Shown here: in pieces, positions 44,919 to 53,534 of the stretch
Layout of the letters: the number at the start of each line of letters is the position of its first letter
Position numbering within the stretch: the first letter of the stretch is position 1
From: an uncultured Eubacteriales bacterium
GTDB taxonomy: Bacteria > Bacillota > Clostridia > Oscillospirales > QAKW01
Direction: 5' to 3'
Length of the DNA: 54,887 nucleotides
Assembly: GCA_902492505.1 (NCBI GenBank)
Contig: CABULU010000005.1
Location: 1 to 54,887 of the forward strand
Notes under the pieces: generated by a model
Databases searched by the model: none
The model's input: only the letters and a program-made list of their open reading frames with translations
Told to the model about the DNA's origin: nothing
Program-made: the position numbers and the translations under genes

Positions 44919-45602
44919 ATGAACACAGAAAAACTGCTGACTTTTGTGGATCATACACTGCTGTCCCAGACGGCAACGCCGCAGCAGATACTGCGTGTGT
45001 GCGATGAGGGTATCAAATATAATACTGCGTCTGTCTGTATACCTGAATGTTATGTCAGCCTTGCAAAGGAGCGCTGCGGCAAAAGGCTTGCGGTATGCAC
45101 CGTTATCGGGTTTCCGAACGGATACAACAGCAGCGACGTCAAGCGTTTTGAGGCGCAGGATGCGCTTCAAAACGGCGCGGATGAGCTGGATATGGTAATA
45201 AATATCGGTCTTGCAAAATCCGGAGATTTTAAAGGCGTTCAGCGGGAAATTTCACAAATAAAAGACGTGTGCCGTGATAAAATATTAAAGGTAATAGTTG
45301 AAGCCTGTCTTTTGACGGAGCGGGAGAAAATAGAGCTGTGCCGCGCCGTATCGCAGTCGGGTGCAGACTTTATTAAAACTTCGACCGGCTTTGCGGGCGG
45401 CGGTGCGACGGACGAGGATATAATTCTGTTCAAAAAATATGTTGACCCGCATGTTAAAATAAAAGCGGCCGGCGGTATTTCAACGCTTGAGGACGCGCAT
45501 CGCTTTTTGCAGCTCGGCGCGTCGAGACTGGGCACCAGTAAAATTATAAGACTTATATGCAAAAGGAGTGAAAACCATGAACTATCCGACACCTCATATT
45601 AA
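44919..45602 (+). CDS. deoC: Deoxyribose-phosphate aldolase
   Basis: Cleaves 2-deoxyribose-5-phosphate to acetaldehyde and glyceraldehyde-3-phosphate. The 227-residue barrel has the Schiff-base lysine K153 in FIKTSTGF, the relay lysine K182 in VKIKAAGGIST, and the conserved ELDMVINIG. GTGAGG precedes the start. The last 26 bases overlap deoD, so the genes are coupled. It completes deoxynucleoside breakdown started by deoD/pdp and deoB; the acetaldehyde could be removed by AdhE. Confidence 0.95.
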   Translation: MNTEKLLTFVDHTLLSQTATPQQILRVCDEGIKYNTASVCIPECYVSLAKERCGKRLAVCTVIGFPNGYNSSDVKRFEAQDALQNGADELDMVINIGLAKSGDFKGVQREISQIKDVCRDKILKVIVEACLLTEREKIELCRAVSQSGADFIKTSTGFAGGGATDEDIILFKKYVDPHVKIKAAGGISTLEDAHRFLQLGASRLGTSKIIRLICKRSENHELSDTSY

Positions 45603-46302
45603 TGCGAAACCGGGTGATTTTGCAAAAACCGTGCTGATGCCGGGAGACCCGCTTCGCTCAAAGTTTATCGCAGAGAACTTTTTGACTGATGCGCGTCTTG
45701 TGAATAATGTGCGCGGCGTGCAGGGCTACACCGGCAGCTATGACGGCAAAAAAGTCAGCGTCATGGCTTCAGGGATGGGTATGCCGTCTATGGGCATTTA
45801 CAGCTATGAGCTGTTTAACGTTTTCGGGGTGGAAAATATTATTCGCATAGGCTCCTGCGGCGCGCTTAGCGAACATGTAAAGATAAGGGATATAGTTATC
45901 GGAATGGGTGCCTGCACCAATTCAAACTTTGCCTCTCAGTACAGGCTGAACGGAACCTTTGCCCCGATTTGCGATTTTGAGCTTATGAGCCGCGCCGTTT
46001 CGGAATGTGAGCGGTTGGGGGCGCGCTTTCATGTCGGCAATATCGTGTCAACCGATACGTTTTACAGTGCGGATCAAACGCTCAATGCACAGTTTGCGGG
46101 TATGGGCGTGCTCGGTGCGGAGATGGAGGCGGCGGCTCTTTACATGACGGCTGCTTACAGCAAAAAGCGCGCGCTTGCAATCTGCACGGTGTCAGATCAT
46201 ATACTGACGGGCGAGGCAACAACGGCAGCAGAGCGGGAAACGTCCTTTACACAAATGATGGAGGTCGCGCTGAAAACAGCAGCGGCAATGGAAAATGAGT
46301 AA
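45577..46302 (+). CDS. deoD: Purine nucleoside phosphorylase, DeoD type
   Basis: Splits purine (deoxy)nucleosides with phosphate into base and (deoxy)ribose-1-phosphate. The 241-residue hexameric-type enzyme shows VLMPGDPLRSKFIAE (phosphate site), VMASGMGMPSMGIYS, RIGSCGAL and GAEMEAAALY (ribose site). The catalytic aspartate lies in CTVSDHILTGE. I start at 45577, behind AAAAGGAGTG; a Met three codons earlier falls on that ribosome binding site. Its end overlaps deoB by eight bases. Confidence 0.95.
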   Translation: MNYPTPHINAKPGDFAKTVLMPGDPLRSKFIAENFLTDARLVNNVRGVQGYTGSYDGKKVSVMASGMGMPSMGIYSYELFNVFGVENIIRIGSCGALSEHVKIRDIVIGMGACTNSNFASQYRLNGTFAPICDFELMSRAVSECERLGARFHVGNIVSTDTFYSADQTLNAQFAGMGVLGAEMEAAALYMTAAYSKKRALAICTVSDHILTGEATTAAERETSFTQMMEVALKTAAAMENE

Positions 46303-47482
46303 CAGAGAAAAAATAAACCGGGTATTTTTATTTGTGCTTGACAGCTTCGGCGTGGGAGCGGCGCCGGACGCTTTCAAATACGGCGACGAGTGTGCCGACA
46401 CTCTCAGAACTATCGCACGTTCGCCTAAGTTTCATGCCGATACGCTGCGGAAAATGGGGCTTTTCAATATAGACGGTTTGAGTGCCGACCTTGCAGCAAG
46501 GAAAGTTGCCGCTCCGCGTGCGGCTTTTTGCAAGCTGCGTGAGCTTTCTGCGGGAAAGGATACGACAACGGGGCACTGGGAGCTTGCGGGAGTTGTTTCA
46601 AAAACGCCTATGCCCACTTTTCCGGAAGGTTTCCCGAAGCAGATAATAGATGAGTTTTGTCAGATGACGGGCAGAGGCGTACTTTGTAACAGACCGTATT
46701 CGGGTACGAAGGTTATCGAGGACTACGGACGGGAGCATCTTGAAACCGGCGCGCTTATTGTTTATACATCAGCCGACAGCGTGTTTCAAATTGCGGCTCA
46801 TACTGATATTGTGTCACTTGAGATGCTGTACGAATACTGCAGGATTGCCAGAAAAATTCTTGTCGGTGAAAACGCGGTGAGCCGTGTTATCGCGCGACCG
46901 TTTACCGGCAGTCCCGGGCAGTTTAAGCGCACTGCCGACAGGCGTGATTTTTCGTTGGAGCCGAGCGGGACGACGCTGCTTGACAGCCTAAAGGCGGGCG
47001 GGTACGACGTTATTTCGGTAGGCAAAATTTCGGACATTTTTGCCGGACGCGGAGTTACGCGCGCTGTGATATCTCACTCAAACACCGAGGGTATGGCGGC
47101 GGCAGAGCGGCTTTTGAGTGAGCGCTTTTCAGGGTTGTGTTTTATTAATCTTGTGGATTTTGATATGTTGTACGGTCATCGCAGCGACATTGACGGGTAT
47201 GCTGCGGCAACGGCAGAGTTTGACAGGTTTTTGCCGGGATTTATGGAGAAAATGAGTCGGGACGATCTGCTGATTATAACAGCCGACCACGGCTGTGATC
47301 CGGGAGACACAAGCACTGACCATACGCGGGAATATATACCTGTGCTTATTTACGGGCAAAATGTTAAGCCTCAAAATCTCGGCGTGCGCGATAATTTTGC
47401 AAATGTGGGAAAAACAGTTGCGGATATTTTCGGAGTTTCACTTGATACTGACAGCAAAGGGTTTGCAAAGGAGATACTATGA
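46295..47482 (+). CDS. deoB: Phosphopentomutase
   Basis: Interconverts (deoxy)ribose-1-phosphate and the 5-phosphate, linking the phosphorylases to DeoC. The 395-residue alkaline-phosphatase-fold protein has FLFVLDSFGVGAAPD with the first metal aspartate, GKDTTTGHWELAG with the phosphorylated threonine, and VDFDMLYGHRSDIDG plus LIITADHGCDPGDTSTDHT for the other metal ligands. It overlaps deoD by eight bases and cdd by four. Confidence 0.95.
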   Translation: MSNREKINRVFLFVLDSFGVGAAPDAFKYGDECADTLRTIARSPKFHADTLRKMGLFNIDGLSADLAARKVAAPRAAFCKLRELSAGKDTTTGHWELAGVVSKTPMPTFPEGFPKQIIDEFCQMTGRGVLCNRPYSGTKVIEDYGREHLETGALIVYTSADSVFQIAAHTDIVSLEMLYEYCRIARKILVGENAVSRVIARPFTGSPGQFKRTADRRDFSLEPSGTTLLDSLKAGGYDVISVGKISDIFAGRGVTRAVISHSNTEGMAAAERLLSERFSGLCFINLVDFDMLYGHRSDIDGYAAATAEFDRFLPGFMEKMSRDDLLIITADHGCDPGDTSTDHTREYIPVLIYGQNVKPQNLGVRDNFANVGKTVADIFGVSLDTDSKGFAKEIL

Positions 47483-47880
47483 CGGATAAAGAGTTGTGCC
47501 GCATGGCGGAAAGCGCCGCAGAAGCTGCATATAATCCCTATTCCCGTTTTGCTGTGGGCGCCGCGCTGCTTTGCAGTGACGGCAGCGTTTATACGGGCTG
47601 CAATATTGAGAATGCGTCGTTTACACCGACGGTCTGTGCGGAGCGGGTGGCTGTGTTCAAGGCAGTGAGCGACGGCAAACGCGATTTTGTTAAGATTGCG
47701 ATAGCAGGCGGAAAGAACGGCAGACTTGACGGCATTTGTCCGCCGTGCGGCGTCTGCCGCCAGGTGCTGAGTGAATTTTGCAAATGCGATTTTAAGGTTT
47801 TGCTCGCATTTTGCGGCGGGCATAAGATATATACGTTGGGAGAATTGCTCCCTGTGTCATTTGAATTTGCGGGTGAATAA
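47479..47880 (+). CDS. cdd: Cytidine deaminase
   Basis: Deaminates cytidine and deoxycytidine to uridine and deoxyuridine. The 133-residue, homotetrameric form carries zinc ligands C53 with catalytic E55 in TVCAERVAVF, and C90 and C93 in PPCGVCRQVL. AYNPYSRFAVGAALL and TGCNIENAS are the substrate-site segments. Its start overlaps deoB by four bases and pdp follows after three bases. It feeds uridine to Pdp, the next gene product. Confidence 0.96.
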   Translation: MTDKELCRMAESAAEAAYNPYSRFAVGAALLCSDGSVYTGCNIENASFTPTVCAERVAVFKAVSDGKRDFVKIAIAGGKNGRLDGICPPCGVCRQVLSEFCKCDFKVLLAFCGGHKIYTLGELLPVSFEFAGE

Positions 47881-47883
47881 TTT

Positions 47884-49182
47884 ATGCGGATGTACGATAT
47901 TATTAAAGATAAGCGCGATGGCAAACGGCTGTCCGACGAGCAGATTGATTTTGCCGTAAAGGGATTTACCTGCGGCGATATCCCCGATTATCAGATGTCG
48001 GCGTTTGCCATGGCGGTTTGGTTTCGCGGAATGGACGCGGGGGAGACTGCGCGTTTAACGCACGCTATGTGCAATTCGGGTGATACTGTTGACCTTTCGC
48101 TTTTTGGCGATAAAACGGTGGATAAGCACTCTACCGGCGGCGTCGGAGACAAAACCTCTGTGATTTTGCTTCCTATTGTAGCGGCGTGCGGCGGAATCTG
48201 TGCCAAAATGAGCGGCAGAGGGCTGGGACATACCGGCGGCACGATAGATAAGCTTGAGTCTTTTCCGGGATATCAAACCGAGCTTTCAATGGAGCGGTTT
48301 TTAGATCAGGTGTCAGATATCGGGCTTGCGCTTGTGGGTCAGTCGGGTAATTTAACGCCTGCGGATAAAAAGCTGTATGCGCTTCGCGACGTAACGGCTA
48401 CGGTGGACAGTACGGCGCTTATAGCCTCAAGCATAATGAGCAAAAAGCTGGCGGCTGGCGCTCACTCTATCGTGCTGGATGTAAAGATGGGAAGCGGTGC
48501 GTTTGTTAAAACGGTAGATGAGGCAAGAGAGCTTGCCAAAACTATGGTGGATATAGGTAAATCACTCGGAAGGCAGGTTTGCGCGGTTATTACCGATATG
48601 GACACCCCGCTGGGATACAGCGTAGGAAACGCACTTGAGATAAAGGAAGCGATAGAGGTGCTGCGCGGCAGCGGTCCTCAGGATCTAAAAGACGTATGTA
48701 CGGTGCTTGCATGCAGAATGCTTGAGCTTTCGCTCGGAATTGATGAAGCACAGGCAGCGGCGCGGGTTCAGAATGCGATTGAAAGCGGAGCCGCATTTGA
48801 TAAGCTGTGCCAATGGATTGAGCGTCAGGGAAGTGACGCCAAATATGCAAAAGACCCTTCATGTCTTCCCGCAGCGAAAAATATAATTGAGGTGAAATCG
48901 GACAGGAGCGGGTACATTTGCCGTATGGACGCGGAAAGTATAGGAATCTGCGCGTCAATGCTCGGCGCCGGGCGGACTGTAAAGGACGCGCCGATTGACC
49001 ATGCCGCCGGCATTGTAATGAACGCAAAGACAGGTGATTTTGTAAATTCGGGAGATGTTGTTGCGTATCTTCATACAAATACGGAGGATTATGCTCAGGT
49101 TTCTAAAAAGTATCTGCAATCGCTGAAATTTTCAAGCAAGCCCCCCAAAGCATTGCCGCTTATAATCGATATTATAAAATAG
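47884..49182 (+). CDS. pdp: Pyrimidine-nucleoside phosphorylase
   Basis: Splits uridine, thymidine and deoxyuridine with phosphate. The 432-residue protein has the phosphate motif DKHSTGGVGDK at 80-90, the family signature SGRGLGHTGGTIDKLES at 110-126 and ALIASSIMSKKLAAG. The C-terminal domain carries AAGIVMNAKTGDFV. Length and motifs fit Firmicute Pdp better than thymidine-only DeoA, although the two are hard to separate by eye. It is the last gene of the operon. I see no strong terminator directly after it. Confidence 0.93.
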   Translation: MRMYDIIKDKRDGKRLSDEQIDFAVKGFTCGDIPDYQMSAFAMAVWFRGMDAGETARLTHAMCNSGDTVDLSLFGDKTVDKHSTGGVGDKTSVILLPIVAACGGICAKMSGRGLGHTGGTIDKLESFPGYQTELSMERFLDQVSDIGLALVGQSGNLTPADKKLYALRDVTATVDSTALIASSIMSKKLAAGAHSIVLDVKMGSGAFVKTVDEARELAKTMVDIGKSLGRQVCAVITDMDTPLGYSVGNALEIKEAIEVLRGSGPQDLKDVCTVLACRMLELSLGIDEAQAAARVQNAIESGAAFDKLCQWIERQGSDAKYAKDPSCLPAAKNIIEVKSDRSGYICRMDAESIGICASMLGAGRTVKDAPIDHAAGIVMNAKTGDFVNSGDVVAYLHTNTEDYAQVSKKYLQSLKFSSKPPKALPLIIDIIK

Positions 49183-49225
49183 GTTTACATTTTTGGGCTT
49201 AAAACTTATATAAAAAGATTAAATG

Positions 49226-49254
49226 TTGATTTTTAGTTCATTATATAATATACT
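49226..49254 (+). promoter_or_regulatory. Promoter for DUF4091 gene
   Basis: TTGATT, 17-base spacer, TATACT, 31 bases before the start codon, which is preceded by AAAGAGGTG. Confidence 0.5.
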
Positions 49255-49284
49255 CTGATTAATTTTATAAAAAGAGGTGTTATC

Positions 49285-50888
49285 ATGGTAGAGGCAAAGG
49301 TAATTTCATCGCTCGAAAAGGTGATGCTGACTGATGACTATGACTCGTTTGATACTGTAAAGGTTCTTAACGCTGCGCGCGGCGAGCGGGCGTCCTTTCA
49401 GGTTGTTATTAAAAACGCAAAGCTCGGTTCCTATTCCGATTTAAAGATGTCAGTGCGCTCAAAGCTGCTTCACAGTATAAGCATTGCGCGGGTCGGGCAT
49501 GTGCCGTCGGAAATGCCGGCATATCTTGAAAGAAGCGACGATGATTACATAACAAAAGAGCCCGGTCTTTTTCCCGATGTGCTGTATCCTATAAAGAGAA
49601 CCGACATTGTGCGCTCCGGCAGATACTATCCGGATACGCTGTGGTTTACGGTAGATATCCCGGCGGACGCAGAACCCGGCGATTACCCTGTCTGTATAAC
49701 ATTCACAGATATTAAGGATGAAACAAAAACTAAGGTGCGCGTTGTTGTCAGTGTTAAGAATGCTGTAATTGATAAAAATGACCTTATTTTTACGCAGTGG
49801 TTTCACTGTGACTCCATTGCTGATTATTTCGGCGTTAAGATGATGAGCGAGCGGCACTGGAAACTTATTGAACAGTTCATAAAGACGGCGGCTCGCACGG
49901 GTATTACCATGCTTTTGACTCCGCTGTTTACGCCTCCGCTTGATACTGCAATCGGAACTGAGCGTCCTACAATGCAGCTTGTGCGAGTTGTAAAAACCGG
50001 TGAGAAGTATACTTTTGATTTTACGCTTTTGGAACGCTGGGTAAAGCTTTGCCGCAAGTATGGTATAGAGTATTTTGAAATGTCTCATCTGTTTACCCAG
50101 TGGGGAGTTTGCGCGTGTCCCAAAATTGTCGTAAATGTTGACGGTAAGGATGAAAAGCTGTTCGGTTGGCATGTCGCGGCGATGAGCGACATGTACAAAA
50201 ATTTTCTGTCGCAGTTTTTGCCGGCACTCACAGCAGAGCTTGATAAGCTGGGCATTGCCGACAAATGCTATTTCCATATTTCCGATGAACCGTCTGTAAG
50301 TCCTGAAAAGCCGGACTATGAAAATTATTTGGCGGCGAAAGAATTTGTGGCACCTCTGCTTAAAGGCTGTAAGATAATGGATGCTTTAAGCCACGTAGAG
50401 TTTTACGATAACGGACTTATCGAGTACCCGGTCTGCTCGACAAATCACCTGGCGCCGTTTATGGAGCGCGAAATAACAGATTTTTTGCAATGCCGTCTTA
50501 CCGCAACCGTATCAGCGGTGTTCAGCTGTATGTCGGCGATATGGTCGGATTTTTGCAGTGGGGATTTAATTTTTATTACTCTGCTAATGCGGTACATAAG
50601 ATAGACCCGTATGTTACAAGTGACGGGCTTCGGGCATGGCCGTCCGGCGACCCGTTTTCGGTTTACCCTTACAAGGGTACAGCTATTGAATCTATTCGTT
50701 CGGTAGTATTTTTTGAGGGCCTTCAGGACAGGATGCTGCTTAAAATGCTGGAGAAAAAGATAGGCAGAGATAAAGTCTTGGCGCTTATTAGCGAGCTTGC
50801 GGGCGGTGAGGTAACATTTGAAGAGTATCCTAAAAACAGCAAGTTTCTCGTTCAGCTTCACGACAGGGTGCTGAAAATGCTCGGCTGA
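49285..50888 (+). pseudogene. DUF4091 (glycoside hydrolase-like) gene, frameshifted
   Basis: The first frame (49285 to about 50481) encodes a beta-rich N-terminal domain and most of a barrel-like DUF4091 region (YFHISDEPSVSPEKPDYENY, VCSTNHLAPFMERE). The frame then breaks: the continuation MPSYRNRISGVQLYVGDMVG and WPSGDPFSVYPYKG lies in another frame, open from about 50481 to 50888. One base, or one more than a multiple of three, is missing near the T6 run at 50481-50486. From memory, intact relatives carry an extra 15-odd residues (a W-x-Y-x-C segment) at this point, so a larger out-of-frame deletion is likely. Left unframed, the protein stops at 50604. No signal peptide is visible. Confidence 0.8.
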
Positions 50889-50919
50889 GTTGACGGTTGT
50901 GAATTTTAGGTATTTAAAA

Positions 50920-50948
50920 CATGGCGGCATATGCCGCCATGTTTTTTT
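50920..50948 (+). terminator. Intrinsic terminator after DUF4091 gene
   Basis: CATGGCGGCATATGCCGCCATG is a self-complementary stem followed by seven T residues. Confidence 0.92.
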
Positions 50949-51052
50949 CAAAAGGTATAAGTAAAATATCGTTTATGGAGACATTATCAAAACATGAGTA
51001 ATTTGTAAATATTGACTAAAAATCAAAAAATAATTATGTTAGATTTGCCTTA

Positions 51053-51081
51053 TTTACAATCTATGGAAATTATGTTACTAT
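51053..51081 (+). promoter_or_regulatory. Promoter for secreted-protein locus
   Basis: TTTACA, 17-base spacer, TACTAT. A second pair lies upstream (TTGACT at 51012, TATGTT at 51035, spacing 17). Both would give transcripts that include the secreted-protein frame starting near 51142. Confidence 0.5.
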
Positions 51082-51141
51082 TTATTTAAGAAAATCGATT
51101 TTTTATGGAACTACGGAAATTTAACAGGGAAGAAATTCAAA

Positions 51142-51543
51142 ATTAAGCACGTAATATCTTTGGCCGTTCTTTTGGTTATGCTTGCAGTAACTTTGGTTCC
51201 CGCTTTAGCGGCTTCTACCATCGGGTGCGATTGGAACATTGGTACGGGTGAAACACATTGGAACGGAAAAGAAAATGGCAAAATATGGGACTTGGGCTCG
51301 CCGGGTGAAAAAAGATACAATGTTTCAATTTTGTCAAACCGAAATGTCTCGGTTCACGGTTCAATTTTTTATGTTAACGAATGGAGCCCAGACACTTGGG
51401 TAACGGAAGTGCGTTTTTCGGGAGCTAACGGTACATGGAAAGGCGTATATTTTAATTCCATTTACGGTCATGCTTATTATTCGCGTATAACCGAGGCAGC
51501 CGGTATTGGCGCAAACGGAAGAACAAGCGTCACCATACCATAA
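51142..51543 (+). CDS. Small secreted protein, bacteriocin-like, no standard start codon
   Basis: I do not recognise the family. The frame encodes a good signal peptide (KHVISLAVLLVMLAVTLVPA, cleavage likely after ALAA), then a mature part of about 109 residues rich in Gly, Asn, Ser and aromatics, with one cysteine, ending KGVYFNSIYGHAYYSRI and SVTIP. The frame is open from 51043 but has no ATG or GTG before the hydrophobic core. ATT at 51142, ten bases after AGGGAAG, gives a proper basic N-terminus; TTG at 51160 or ATG at 51178 would remove it. The start codon may be non-standard or lost. Downstream are a permease and an ABC ATPase fragment, as in lactococcin 972-type loci, but sequence similarity is weak. 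Confidence 0.55.
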   Translation: MKHVISLAVLLVMLAVTLVPALAASTIGCDWNIGTGETHWNGKENGKIWDLGSPGEKRYNVSILSNRNVSVHGSIFYVNEWSPDTWVTEVRFSGANGTWKGVYFNSIYGHAYYSRITEAAGIGANGRTSVTIP

Positions 51544-51551
51544 AAATTTAC

Positions 51552-51583
51552 GAATAATCCGCACTGAAAAGTGCGGATTATTC
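51552..51583 (+). other. Intercistronic hairpin with GAAA loop
   Basis: A perfect 14-bp stem (GAATAATCCGCACT and its complement) is closed by a GAAA tetraloop between the secreted-protein and permease genes. No T tract follows, so it is probably an mRNA stability or processing element rather than a full terminator. It could let the first gene be expressed above the second. Confidence 0.7.
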
Positions 51584-51596
51584 AACTGGAGCGCGT

Positions 51597-53216
51597 ATGA
51601 ATAAACTGTTATTTAAACTTAATTCTAAATTAATTTTCCGCTCGTTTATTTTCTATTTATTTGTTTTTTTGATATTTGGAGGATATGTTTTTTTCTCTTT
51701 TCAGTTATTGAGCGATTCTTATTACAGCAATTACGTCGTTTTTTTTGATACTTTAACTTTTATGGACACTGTTATGTATGTTTTGCTTTTCAGCGTTGCT
51801 GTGTTTTTTTCACAGCAAAAAAATACGCTTGAAAACATTTGTTTTGTGCCGAGAAGTAAAAGTGTGGGCGTTAAATTTTTGTCCGTAATTGTTTGTTCAT
51901 CGACAATATGTTTAATTCCGTTTGCTTTCATGATGATTTCAGGAATTGCGGAAAAAGTCGGTACTCTGTTTGTGCTTCTAAGTGTTGTTTACGGTGTATC
52001 AAGGTGGCTTGTGATAATACTGATTGCCCAGACTTTCGGTTTTTTAATCGGCTATATCACAAACTCCGTATACTCATATTTGTTTGCCATACCGCTTACT
52101 GTCTTAAATACGTTTTTAAATAAATATTTATTCAGATGGCTTTTTTCCGGCGACATTAATAAAATGTATAGTTTTTCTCATTACTTTTCATCTCAGCAAA
52201 AATTTGCCGATGGTATGCCGGTAGAATATCGCGGACCGGTTGTTGATGCGGAATTTTTTGTAAAACTTTTTATCAGTGTCTTTGTATTCCTGACAATATA
52301 TTTTATAATAATACAGATTGCAAGAAAGAAAGTTACATTAAAAGCCATGAGCGGCACCCTGATAAGCGCGGCTTTTCTTTGCATATTTTCCGTTTTTTAT
52401 TTTCAACTGCACCCTGTCAGATATATGAATGAGGAAAAACTGTATATTTCAGGTTATGAAAGACAGCCGTATGAAATAACATCATATAGCGGAAATATTT
52501 CGCTGAAAGAATTGGCTGAATATGACATTGCAGTCGGGATAAAAAGAACAGGCAATTCCGACAGCGTTACGCTGCGCCTCGACGAAAGTCTTGACATCAA
52601 GTCGCTTGAAATTGGAGGAGAGATTGCGCATTTTGAGCGTGAAGGAGATTTACTGACAGTGCGCGTGGAAGACGACGAGTTTTCATTGAGGCTTTGCTGT
52701 CGCGGAAGAATATCTTATGTCAGCAATGCCAACTCCATGAATATTTATACATCTGCCGTCAGCTGTGCGCTGCCGCCTGATTTTGCATTTCTTCCGAAAA
52801 TCGACGGAGACAAAAGTCAAAAGCAATATGATCTTAAAATAAAAAGCGGCAATACGCTTATTTCAAATTTGGATATGCAAAAGCAGGGCGATATATATAT
52901 AATATCCGACAGTGCGTCCACCGCTTGCTTTTTCAGTGGATTTTTGACACAGACAGAAAAGGACGGAATAACATTTTATTATGCAAGCTGCGATAAATTA
53001 ACTGACCATGATGAGATTTACAGGATTTTTCGTGAGGACTCCAAATTATATTTTGACCACGAGAAAAATGAAATTGTAGAGGGAAAGTGGGAGGAAAAGC
53101 CAAAAGTCTTTATTATATATTATATGTACGGCACAAATGCATTTGCAGTACCGTATGATGATTTTGTTATGTTGCATTTTGGATTTACTACACAGATTAG
53201 GGGACCGATATGCTGA
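51597..53216 (+). CDS. ABC-2-like membrane protein with large outer domain
   Basis: A 539-residue protein. About seven hydrophobic helices fill residues 12-266 in an ABC-2-permease-like layout; the remaining 270 residues have no membrane segment and should lie outside. That domain is beta-rich (SVTLRLDESLDIKSLEIGGE, DEFSLRLCCRGRISYV, ALPPDFAFLPKIDG). It resembles the N-terminal domain of M1 aminopeptidases, which is fused to ABC permeases in some bacteria; no zinc HExxH motif is present. The similarity is from memory and tentative. GGAG precedes the start. Its end overlaps an ABC ATPase start by seven bases, so it is the membrane partner of that transporter. Confidence 0.65.
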   Translation: MNKLLFKLNSKLIFRSFIFYLFVFLIFGGYVFFSFQLLSDSYYSNYVVFFDTLTFMDTVMYVLLFSVAVFFSQQKNTLENICFVPRSKSVGVKFLSVIVCSSTICLIPFAFMMISGIAEKVGTLFVLLSVVYGVSRWLVIILIAQTFGFLIGYITNSVYSYLFAIPLTVLNTFLNKYLFRWLFSGDINKMYSFSHYFSSQQKFADGMPVEYRGPVVDAEFFVKLFISVFVFLTIYFIIIQIARKKVTLKAMSGTLISAAFLCIFSVFYFQLHPVRYMNEEKLYISGYERQPYEITSYSGNISLKELAEYDIAVGIKRTGNSDSVTLRLDESLDIKSLEIGGEIAHFEREGDLLTVRVEDDEFSLRLCCRGRISYVSNANSMNIYTSAVSCALPPDFAFLPKIDGDKSQKQYDLKIKSGNTLISNLDMQKQGDIYIISDSASTACFFSGFLTQTEKDGITFYYASCDKLTDHDEIYRIFREDSKLYFDHEKNEIVEGKWEEKPKVFIIYYMYGTNAFAVPYDDFVMLHFGFTTQIRGPIC

Positions 53217-53296
53217 ATATTGAGAATGTAAACTTCGGGTATAAAAAAAACGTACCGATTTTAAAAAATATAAATTTGAAAACTATAAAATTATGA
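53210..53296 (+). pseudogene. ABC transporter ATPase, truncated after 28 codons
   Basis: The frame reads MLNIENVNFGYKKNVPILKN and eight more residues before a stop. This is the standard first beta strands of an ABC ATPase, ending just before the Walker A loop. Nothing downstream in any frame continues the domain. The start overlaps the permease end, as in a working operon. The remainder was probably lost when the TnpV-bearing DNA that follows was inserted or rearranged. Confidence 0.75.
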
Positions 53297-53534
53297 ATGA
53301 TTATTGCTCTCCATAGGTTATCAATAAAATTCTCCAAAAGCCTTGAAAATAAAGGATTTATCGCAATATGTTCGCCTTATTCCTTTATATGATTTCACAC
53401 AAGTTTACTCTTTCCCTGACTGCTTATAAGGGCAAAATCAAGGGCAAGAAAATCTCATAACAAGATATAACAGAGTGTGGCAATCGGAGAACTGTGATGT
53501 ATGTGCGAATATATTATACTGGAGGATTAATTAT

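Noticed and set aside
51105..51146. 13-codon ATG frame before the secreted protein as its true start
   Set aside because: It is in a different frame and ends at 51146, so it would need a frameshift to reach the signal peptide. It could at most be a leader peptide.
51160..51543. Firm assignment of the secreted protein to the lactococcin 972 family
   Set aside because: Only the gene order and a short HAYY-type aromatic patch agree; the rest of the sequence does not, so the family name was not used.
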